Of a stretch of 9,918 nucleotides of DNA, positions 1 to 4,536 are shown piece by piece. A program made the position numbers and the translations under genes. The notes under the pieces are model-generated. The model had not been told where the DNA came from and made no database searches. It saw only the letters and a program-made list of their open reading frames with translations. Numbering within the stretch: the first letter of the stretch is position 1; every line of letters starts with the position of its first letter. Origin of the DNA: Clostridiales bacterium UBA6388 (GTDB lineage Bacteria; Bacillota; Clostridia; Oscillospirales; Oscillospiraceae); contig DJQK01000112.1 of assembly GCA_002437575.1 (NCBI GenBank), forward strand, positions 1 through 9,918. Direction: 5' to 3'.

Positions 1-383
1 GCTTAAGTTGATGACGTTACCCAAAAAGGGAATCGGTGTTCACACAGCGCACCTTCGGATAAGCCCGCCCAAAGGTATGACAAAACGCCTCCCGCAAGGG
101 CGGGGAACAAAAACAGCAGCGTCTTCTGACTTGCAATCTGAACGGAGAGCATCCGTTCGCGCCGCGCGTCTGTCTTCTCGTGGGTCTTCCACAATGACGG
201 CCTTTCGGCCCAGCGATCATTCGCCTCGACACGCGCCTCATGCGCACAGCTCCGGGTAGAGTAGGTTCGTTCCATTTACGCCGCAGTCTGCAGAACACCT
301 GCTGCAAAGCTGCGGCTACTGTTTTCCGGCGTCGATATTCACTTTGGCACACCGCAAAAAAGCGGCGTCTCATATCTTTATAT

Positions 384-411
384 ATTATACAGCAAACGCC
401 GGAAAGGTCAA
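384..411 (-). promoter_or_regulatory. Strong sigma-70-type promoter pointing left
   Basis: In minus-strand sense, TTGACC (406-411) and TATAAT (384-389) are separated by 16 nt: five of six and six of six consensus bases. Transcription would start near position 377 and run towards the left edge of the window. The -35 box spans the loop of the perfect inverted repeat at 397-425. No convincing gene with a ribosome binding site follows, so the product may be a leader or RNA. Confidence 0.68.
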
Positions 412-425
412 TCACCTTTCCGGCG
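397..425. repeat. Perfect 12-bp inverted repeat overlapping a promoter
   Basis: CGCCGGAAAGGT (397-408) and ACCTTTCCGGCG (414-425) are perfect complements separated by 5 nt. On the minus strand the repeat is followed only by TTTGCTGT, so as a terminator for the thioredoxin transcript it would have a poor U-tract. It overlaps the -35 box and spacer of a strong minus-strand promoter, which fits an operator. Another half-site, TTTCCGGCG, lies at 323-331. Confidence 0.8.
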
Positions 426-542
426 AAATTTGCCTGCAGGCGCTTTTTTGCTGTCGTTTTTTCACAGAAAGGTTTCGCCTTTGGCGGAAAAGAACCGTCG
501 AAGCGCGAAGACGCAATTGTGCGGTGCTGCCTTCATTGAATA

Positions 543-860
543 TCAGTATGCCTTCAGAAGGGCCTCGAGTTCTTCCTTCGGGCGATAGCCGACGGAGGTG
601 GCCTTGATCTCGCCGTTCCGGAAAACCATCACGGTCGGGATGCTGCTGACGCCATAATCGATGGCAAGCTGCCGCGCATCGTCGACATTGACCTTGCAGA
701 CCTTGACGCTTCCCTTCTTTTCCTCGGCGATCTCAGCGATAATGGGCGCCAACATCTTGCATGGGCCGCACCAGGTGGCCCAGAAATCCACGAGCACGGG
801 CTGCTTGGAAAGCAAAACCTCTTTGTCAAAATTTTCTTCTGTTACAATGATCTCTGCCAT
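543..860 (-). CDS. trxA: Thioredoxin
   Basis: A 105-residue thioredoxin, the standard length, acting in the cytoplasm as a dithiol reductant of protein disulfides. The active site is W-C-G-P-C at residues 30-34 (Cys31, Cys34), inside V-D-F-W-A-T-W. The cis-proline is Pro75 in S-S-I-P-T. Asp25 is the usual buried acid. There is an additional Cys55 in V-K-V-C-K-V-N-V-D. There is no signal peptide. The AAAGGAG site lies 8 nt before the ATG, inside the end of the FTR-like gene. The join to that gene suggests that it is the thioredoxin's reductant, in place of or besides an NADPH-dependent reductase, which is not seen in this window. The protein ends with A-L-L-K-A-Y and TGA. Confidence 0.98.
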   Translation of the reverse strand: MAEIIVTEENFDKEVLLSKQPVLVDFWATWCGPCKMLAPIIAEIAEEKKGSVKVCKVNVDDARQLAIDYGVSSIPTVMVFRNGEIKATSVGYRPKEELEALLKAY

Positions 861-1072
861 TATTTTTTCTCCTTTCCGCGGGATTTATAGTACAGCATAC
901 AGTGGCAAAAGCCCTCGAAATTGGGATCCGCGATCTGCTCGCGGAATTCCTTGCATATACATTTGGTGTCTTCGGTTCGCTCGAGTCTGCATGGGCAGTA
1001 GCCGCCTGTGCGCTTGAGCCCTTCCTTGACCGACTGGACGATCTTCTTGTCCGGGTTGAGCGTGACTGCCAT
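860..1072 (-). CDS. Ferredoxin-thioredoxin reductase catalytic-subunit-like Fe-S protein
   Basis: A 70-residue cytoplasmic protein with the six-Cys signature of the FTR catalytic beta chain: C-P-C at 26-28, C-I-C at 38-40 and C-H-C at 56-58, followed by M-L-Y-Y. By analogy with FTR, Cys26, Cys38, Cys40 and Cys56 should bind a [4Fe-4S] cluster and Cys28/Cys58 should form the active disulfide. The spacing (9 residues between the first pairs, 15 between the second) differs from the plant and cyanobacterial pattern (16 and 8), and the variable FTR subunit is absent nearby. The ATG at 1072 has an excellent AAAGGAGG site 8 nt upstream. Its TAA overlaps the thioredoxin ATG by one base (TAATG), so the two are translated together and the likely role is passing electrons from a ferredoxin-like donor to this thioredoxin. 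That role is inferred; direct activity of such short stand-alone homologues is not certain. Confidence 0.86.
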   Translation of the reverse strand: MAVTLNPDKKIVQSVKEGLKRTGGYCPCRLERTEDTKCICKEFREQIADPNFEGFCHCMLYYKSRGKEKK

Positions 1073-1109
1073 CCGCGCGCCCTCCTTTCCGGCTTTCCTT
1101 GCCGGGTTC

Positions 1110-1138
1110 AGTATACCACATTTCGCGAAAAATAGCCA
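1110..1138 (-). promoter_or_regulatory. Extended -10 promoter of the FTR-like/trx operon
   Basis: In minus-strand sense, TATACT (1110-1115) is preceded by TG-G, forming an extended -10 element. A weak -35 box TGGCTA (1133-1138) lies 17 nt further upstream. The predicted start of transcription is about 30 nt before the FTR-like start codon, leaving room for the AAAGGAGG site. Confidence 0.7.
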
Positions 1139-1150
1139 GTCCCCGCAAAA

Positions 1151-1675
1151 TTACGGCGTCTGCGTGATGCAGTCCAGCACGGCCTTCAGCCAGGCGTCCT
1201 GATGATTTACCGTGCATCGCCGGTTCTCCATGTCAAACGCCACGTCCACATCGCCAAAGAAATTATAGAACTGGAGCATATCGCCCGTTCTCGTGTCGCC
1301 GTTCGGGAAAACGACGTTCTCCAGCTGAAGCCATACCGTCCATTGGAAATCGCCCTCGCGCTTCGTATGGTATCTCATGCCGTACATCGGAATCAGGTTG
1401 GTCAGCTTCGTCCGGATTTTCGCCTCCCGAAAGAGCTGAAGAAGTTCTTCAAAACGGGCATCGTCCGGGCCGATGGAAAACCGCCTCTGATTGGAAGCAC
1501 TCGCTGTCACATACATATCATAATCGCCCGAAATTCGCGTGCACTGCGTCAGATCGAGAAACGGATAGCGCTGCTCGATCGTCTGCGGGCGCGTGTAAAA
1601 AGAGCGAAGCCTGTAAAAACCAGCAGCGCCGCGCCGAAAATCGCCCACTTTCTCTTTTGGCGTGTCGTGCTTCAT
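1151..1675 (-). CDS. Unrecognised protein, probably membrane-anchored, with N-terminal frame disruption
   Basis: I do not recognise this family. As written, the frame gives 174 residues from the ATG at 1675; an in-frame GTG at 1735 would add 20 with no binding site. Residues from about 27 on (Y-T-R-P-Q-T-I-E-Q-R-Y-P-F-L-D-L) look like a real soluble domain, with later segments L-T-N-L-I-P-M-Y-G-M-R-Y and D-M-L-Q-F-Y-N-F-F-G-D-V-D-V-A-F. Residues 8-26 look unnatural, whereas the next frame over the same bases encodes K-R-K followed by W-A-I-F-G-A-A-L-L-V-F-T-G-F-A-L-F, a textbook membrane anchor. Removing one A from the run at 1655-1658 and adding one T to the run at 1597-1601 restores a continuous anchored protein. 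GGAGGG precedes the ATG, but unusually close. It lies 103 nt after the lipoprotein gene and may share its transcript and its location at the cell surface. Confidence 0.72.
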   Translation of the reverse strand: MKHDTPKEKVGDFRRGAAGFYRLRSFYTRPQTIEQRYPFLDLTQCTRISGDYDMYVTASASNQRRFSIGPDDARFEELLQLFREAKIRTKLTNLIPMYGMRYHTKREGDFQWTVWLQLENVVFPNGDTRTGDMLQFYNFFGDVDVAFDMENRRCTVNHQDAWLKAVLDCITQTP

Positions 1676-1738
1676 TCCCTCCGTCTTTTTCGTTTTTTCC
1701 AAATCTGTTGCAGCAGAGCCTCTTCCAAAAACCACAGC

Positions 1739-1755
1739 AAAAACGCTCGGAAGCG
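1739..1755 (-). terminator. Weak hairpin with T-run after the lipoprotein gene
   Basis: In the minus-strand sense, CGCT-TCCG-AGCG is followed directly by five T residues, 24 nt after the lipoprotein stop codon. The stem has only four strong pairs, extendable by weak G-U and A-U pairs, so termination would be partial at best. Confidence 0.3.
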
Positions 1756-1778
1756 CTCGTGTCTTCCGTGCGTTGTCC

Positions 1779-2495
1779 TTATTCGTAGCCCTGGCTCACG
1801 CCGCTTGCGCCGACGTCTGCGCCCATATCGCAGGAGTAGACCCACTCGATGGTATCTCCGGCCTGCACGCCATAGCGGCTCGAGCCGTAGTTCGGGAACC
1901 AGCCGTTCACGCGGTACATCCAGCCGGAAAGCGCCCCGCAGTCAAACTCGTAAATGGCGCTGATGCCTTCAATGTACGCCGTGTCATAAAGCGCCGTGGC
2001 CTGATACTCCATGTGGATGGCGTTTGCCCCGGCGGTGTCCAGAAGCACCTCAAACGCACTCTGTCCCTCGGAAAACTCGACTGTCACGGGCGCAAGGATC
2101 CAGCCGTCCTGCGGCACGAGCTCGGCTTTTTCCGTGTCCAGATCGCTCATGTGATCGAGAAGCGACGCGCAGCTGATGCTGACGGTGCACGTCTTGGGCC
2201 CGGCGGCTTCCGGAGCCTCTATAGACACCGGCTGCTCGTCCATCGGCGGGCGTTCTTCCGGCGCCGACGGTTCGGGCTCCGGCACCCCGGCGGGTTCCGG
2301 CTGCGATTCTTCCGAAGCGGGTTCCGGCGCAGCGGGCCCATCCGCCGTTTTCGCGGGAGCCTCCTGCGAGGACTCGGTCTGCGCAGACTCCTGCGTGGGT
2401 TCGGGGCTTTGGGCGGGCTGTGCGCTGCACGCACAGAGCGTCAGCAGCACGAACGCCAGCAGCGCGGCCAGTAGCCGTTTCGTCGTTCGTCTCAT
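1779..2495 (-). CDS. DUF4430-type lipoprotein
   Basis: A 238-residue exported protein. Residues 1-22 are a lipoprotein signal: basic M-R-R-T-T-K-R, a hydrophobic core, and the lipobox L-C-A-C, with Cys23 the expected lipidated residue. Residues 24-100 are a low-complexity linker dominated by Pro, Glu, Ala, Ser and Gln, probably spanning the cell wall. Residues about 102-223 match what is known of DUF4430, the transcobalamin-like C-terminal domain: I-E-G-I-S-A-I-Y-E-F-D-C-G, then S-G-W-M-Y-R-V-N-G (190-198) and G-D-T-I-E-W-V-Y-S (213-221). Such domains occur in surface proteins and next to transporters, but the ligand is unknown here and cobalamin binding is not shown. Four Cys residues in the domain (103, 109, 186, 222) could form disulfides. 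The ATG at 2495 follows AGAGAGGG at a short spacing. It is probably transcribed separately from the glycogen genes, given the palindrome-rich gap. Confidence 0.86.
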   Translation of the reverse strand: MRRTTKRLLAALLAFVLLTLCACSAQPAQSPEPTQESAQTESSQEAPAKTADGPAAPEPASEESQPEPAGVPEPEPSAPEERPPMDEQPVSIEAPEAAGPKTCTVSISCASLLDHMSDLDTEKAELVPQDGWILAPVTVEFSEGQSAFEVLLDTAGANAIHMEYQATALYDTAYIEGISAIYEFDCGALSGWMYRVNGWFPNYGSSRYGVQAGDTIEWVYSCDMGADVGASGVSQGYE

Positions 2496-2540
2496 GCGTC
2501 CCTCTCTTTCTTGTCCACCTTGCCAAAAAGCCTCGCAGAG

Positions 2541-2562
2541 TTTCGCGTCCGCAGACGCGAAA
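2541..2562. repeat. Perfect 9-bp hairpin in the lipoprotein leader
   Basis: TTTCGCGTC (2541-2549) and GACGCGAAA (2554-2562) pair perfectly around a 4-nt loop, 46 nt upstream of the lipoprotein start codon and just downstream of its possible -10 boxes. It would lie in the 5' leader of that transcript and could be a regulatory hairpin or an operator. Confidence 0.55.
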
Positions 2563-2581
2563 TAAAATATAATTCATTTTA

Positions 2582-2603
2582 TCCGGCGGCTTTGCCGACC
2601 GGA
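2582..2603. repeat. Short hairpin
   Basis: TCCGG-CGGC (2582-2590) pairs with GCCG-CCGGA (2594-2603), with a single bulged A at 2598 and a TTT loop. It is flanked by T- and A-rich runs. No function is evident. Confidence 0.55.
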
Positions 2604-2614
2604 AAAATACTTCT

Positions 2615-2673
2615 CGCCTCGCAAGTGTGGAATTTTGCCCCTATGGGGCAAAATTATGCGCGCAGTCGAGGCG
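2615..2673. repeat. Nested inverted repeat, 11-bp core with 7-bp outer arms
   Basis: The core pairs AATTTTGCCCC (2631-2641) with GGGGCAAAATT (2645-2655) perfectly around a 3-nt loop. Outer arms CGCCTCG (2615-2621) and CGAGGCG (2667-2673) are also perfectly complementary. The nested, dyad-symmetric layout resembles a small interspersed palindromic element or a protein-binding site more than a terminator, because the T-run precedes and the A-run follows the GC core on both strands. Confidence 0.7.
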
Positions 2674-2681
2674 CAGCCTTT

Positions 2682-2717
2682 TGCCCGAAAAGCGTCAGCT
2701 TTTTGGGCAGTTTTTAT
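2682..2717 (+). terminator. Terminator-like hairpin, better formed on the plus strand
   Basis: The arms 2682-2693 and 2698-2709 pair around the loop gtca, with one G-U wobble in plus-strand RNA (an A-C mismatch in minus-strand RNA). The hairpin is followed on the plus strand by GTTTTTAT. It lies directly next to the GH13 stop codon, but its U-tract is on the wrong side to terminate the glycogen operon. It could stop antisense transcription, or simply be part of the palindromic cluster. Confidence 0.35.
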
Positions 2718-4534
2718 CTTGTTACAAGGCAGCAGCCGTCGGGGCCGAGGGTGAGCTTTCCGGGGTAATACGACAGATCACAGCCCAGCAGCACCTCGCC
2801 CTGCAAGTGCAGCTCCCACGGCGCGTTCGATTTGTTGCAGCACACGCAGAGCGTCTGCTTTTCAAACCGGCGCAGAAACAGCAGCCGTCCGCCGCCTGCC
2901 TCCACCACGGTCACATCGCCGCGGCGAAGCGCCGGAAGCGTTTTTTTGAGCGTTGAGAGCGCCCTGTAAAACGATTGCAGGCTCTCGTCCTCGCTGCCCC
3001 ACGGAAAATAGCGGCGGTTGAAGGGGTCGCGGTAGCCGGTGAGCCCGGCCTCGTCGCCGTAGTAAATACAGGGCATTCCCGGGAGCGTGAACTGCAAAAA
3101 CGCCGCCATGCGCAAAAGTGATTTGCCGCGAATCAGGTCTTCCGGCGAAAAGTGCCGTTTGGCCAGCTCTTCGCGCTCGCCGTCTCTGGGGTCTAAAAGG
3201 GCGTTGATGGCGCGTGGCGTGTCGTGCGTGGACAAAATGTTCATCACGCAGGAAAGAACGTCCGCCGGATAGTTTTCCGCCAGCGCCATGATGCGCTCAC
3301 CCAGCGCCGCGCCGTCCGCGTCCCCGCGCACATAGCGGAGAATTTCCTTCTGCCAGGGGTAATTCATGACGGAGTCGAGCTCGCGGCTCGTGAAATACTT
3401 CCGCCGCACGCCGTAGGCAACCTTGTTGGACGCATCCTCCCAGACCTCGCCGATCAGAAGCGCGTCGGGCTTTTCTTTGCGGATCCTGTCTCGCAGGCGC
3501 AGAACGAAGCTGTCCGGCAGCTCGTCGACCACGTCCAGCCGCCAGCCGTCGGCTCCCGCGCGAAGCCAGTGCACGGCGATGGAATCTTCGTCGTCGATGA
3601 TGTACCGCAGGAAATCCTCGTTGTCCTTGTTTACGCACGGCAGGTCCGTGATGCCCCACCAGCTGGTGTAGACGTCTGGATAGTGCTTGAAATCGAACCA
3701 GCTGCGATACGGAGATTCGGGATTTGAGACCGCGTCCTGAAAATACCGGCTGCGGCTTCCGACGTGGGAAAACACGCCGTCCAAAATCACCTTCATGCCC
3801 CGCTCGTGCGCGTCACGGCAGAGCGCCTTGAAATCCGCTTCCGTTCCAAGCATCGGGTCGATGCGGCCATAGTCGCAGGTGTCGTACCGGTGTGTGGAGA
3901 AGGCGAAGAAAATGGGGTTGAGGTACAAAATTTCCACGCCGAGGTCCTGCAAATAGGGGAGCTTTTCGCGGATACCGTTCTGGTTCCCGCCGTAAAAATC
4001 GTTGTTCCAGACCTTTCCGTTCGCGTCCGGCAGATAGACCGGGATATCCGTTTTGTCCTCGTGCACCCAGTAGGGCTGAAGCTTTCCTGTGCAGTCGCAC
4101 GTGCCGCTCTGATAGAACCGGTCGGGGAAGATCTGATACATGACCGCGCCCCTTGCGTACTCCGGCACAGGGTATTTGTCCTCCACGCAGCTGACCTGCC
4201 AGAGGCCGCCCTCTTCCATGTTGGTGTCGCTGCTTCCCTGACGAAACAGCCGGAACGACTCGTTCTGCGTGGTGATCTGGAAGTAGTAAAAATACAGCCC
4301 CGGCTGAAGAGAAAATTCCCCGCTCCACGCTTCATACAGCGCATTTTCTTCCGTTTTCTGAAGCGGTGCGCGGAAGTGCTCCGTTTTTTCATCGTCCAGC
4401 AGGAAAACAGCCTCGGCCTGCACCGTCCGGCAGGAGACCGGAATGTCCAGGCGCAGGCGGCAGGTTTCTCCGGGCTTTAACGTCCCGAACGGCGTTTTGA
4501 ACTGCGAGAGCTTGCTGTCAAATAAGATCCGCAT
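2714..4534 (-). CDS. GH13 alpha-glucan hydrolase (neopullulanase/alpha-amylase type), cytoplasmic
   Basis: A 606-residue member of the alpha-amylase superfamily. Residues 1 to about 115 form a beta-rich N-terminal module of the kind that precedes the barrel in neopullulanases. The barrel starts at V-M-Y-Q-I-F-P-D-R-F (about 131-140). The four conserved regions are present: D-G-V-F-S-H (252-257), G-W-R-L-D-V-V (330-336, nucleophile Asp334), I-G-E-V-W-E-D (361-367, acid/base Glu363) and S-T-H-D-T-P-R (435-441, Asp438). There is no signal peptide, so it acts in the cytoplasm, most likely on maltodextrins or limit dextrins left by GlgP; linkage preference (alpha-1,4 versus alpha-1,6) cannot be read from the sequence. 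The ATG at 4534 follows the glgP stop by 2 nt; an in-frame TTG at 4552 would add six residues. Neither has a strong binding site, so coupling to glgP is likely. Length and N-terminal module argue against classical GlgX. Confidence 0.9.
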   Translation of the reverse strand: MRILFDSKLSQFKTPFGTLKPGETCRLRLDIPVSCRTVQAEAVFLLDDEKTEHFRAPLQKTEENALYEAWSGEFSLQPGLYFYYFQITTQNESFRLFRQGSSDTNMEEGGLWQVSCVEDKYPVPEYARGAVMYQIFPDRFYQSGTCDCTGKLQPYWVHEDKTDIPVYLPDANGKVWNNDFYGGNQNGIREKLPYLQDLGVEILYLNPIFFAFSTHRYDTCDYGRIDPMLGTEADFKALCRDAHERGMKVILDGVFSHVGSRSRYFQDAVSNPESPYRSWFDFKHYPDVYTSWWGITDLPCVNKDNEDFLRYIIDDEDSIAVHWLRAGADGWRLDVVDELPDSFVLRLRDRIRKEKPDALLIGEVWEDASNKVAYGVRRKYFTSRELDSVMNYPWQKEILRYVRGDADGAALGERIMALAENYPADVLSCVMNILSTHDTPRAINALLDPRDGEREELAKRHFSPEDLIRGKSLLRMAAFLQFTLPGMPCIYYGDEAGLTGYRDPFNRRYFPWGSEDESLQSFYRALSTLKKTLPALRRGDVTVVEAGGGRLLFLRRFEKQTLCVCCNKSNAPWELHLQGEVLLGCDLSYYPGKLTLGPDGCCLVTR

Positions 4535-4536
4535 CG

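Larger units (their letters stand above)
1..542. other. Gene-free stretch with hairpins; possible structured leader or RNA
   Basis: I find no convincing gene here. Below the promoter at 384-411, the minus-strand transcript could form several hairpins: 280-286 with 310-316, with further pairing of 287-293 with 302-308 interrupted by one mismatch; GGCC-GAAA-GGCC with a GNRA-type loop (199-210); GAACGGA with TCCGTTC (140-146/152-158); and CCCGC with GCGGG (91-95/100-104). The 98-104 segment can alternatively pair with 64-70, which would break the last hairpin. I looked for the signatures of tmRNA, RNase P RNA, SRP RNA, T-box and cobalamin riboswitches and saw none. A 90-codon minus-strand frame (275-3) has a hydrophobic segment at residues 52-71 but no usable ribosome binding site at its ATG. 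From 426 to 542 there is only the thioredoxin 3' flank, with a weak hairpin at 471-490 and a GCCTGCAGGC palindrome. Confidence 0.5.
2496..2713. other. Gap of 218 nt between glycogen operon and lipoprotein gene, rich in palindromes
   Basis: This stretch has no credible coding frame. It holds four palindromes, listed separately, with an AT-rich piece at 2561-2581 between two of them. That piece contains TATATT (2566-2571) and TAAAAT (2576-2581) in minus-strand sense, either of which could be the -10 box for the lipoprotein gene, but no good -35 box stands 16-18 nt upstream of them. AGAGAGGG just before position 2495 is the likely ribosome binding site of the lipoprotein gene. I see no classic minus-strand terminator with a U-tract after the GH13 stop codon. 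Confidence 0.6.

Noticed and set aside
3..275. A 90-codon minus-strand frame with a hydrophobic segment (L-L-F-L-F-P-A-L-A-G-G-V-L-S-Y-L-W-A-G-L) that could encode a small membrane protein.
   Set aside because: No ribosome binding site precedes the ATG at 275 or the internal ATG at 152; the first 40 residues look random, and the bases overlap several stable hairpins. A TTG start after AAAGG near 193 is possible but weak, and no family is recognised.
17..415. A 132-codon minus-strand frame starting close to the promoter at 384-411.
   Set aside because: It is extremely rich in Arg and Cys, has no ribosome binding site, and its start lies upstream of the predicted transcription start. The internal ATG at 373 would be almost leaderless.
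471..490. The hairpin CGCC-TTT-GGCG and flanks as a terminator for the thioredoxin operon.
   Set aside because: On the minus strand the four-pair stem meets an A-C mismatch and is followed by only a short T-run (TTTCTGTG), too weak to call.
1672..1740. A 22-codon frame from a TTG (L-L-W-F-L-E-E-A-L-L-Q-Q-I-W-K-K-R-K-R-R-R-E) ending in an ATGA overlap with the next gene.
   Set aside because: The overlap and the hydrophobic-then-basic pattern are tempting, but it has no ribosome binding site and starts inside the T-run of a possible terminator.
1662..2474. Long plus-strand frames across the lipoprotein and its neighbour (for example 1662-2474 and 1202-1963).
   Set aside because: They are antisense shadows of the GC-rich minus-strand genes: rich in Arg and repeats, with no binding sites or recognisable domains, while the minus strand has a clear signal peptide and domain.
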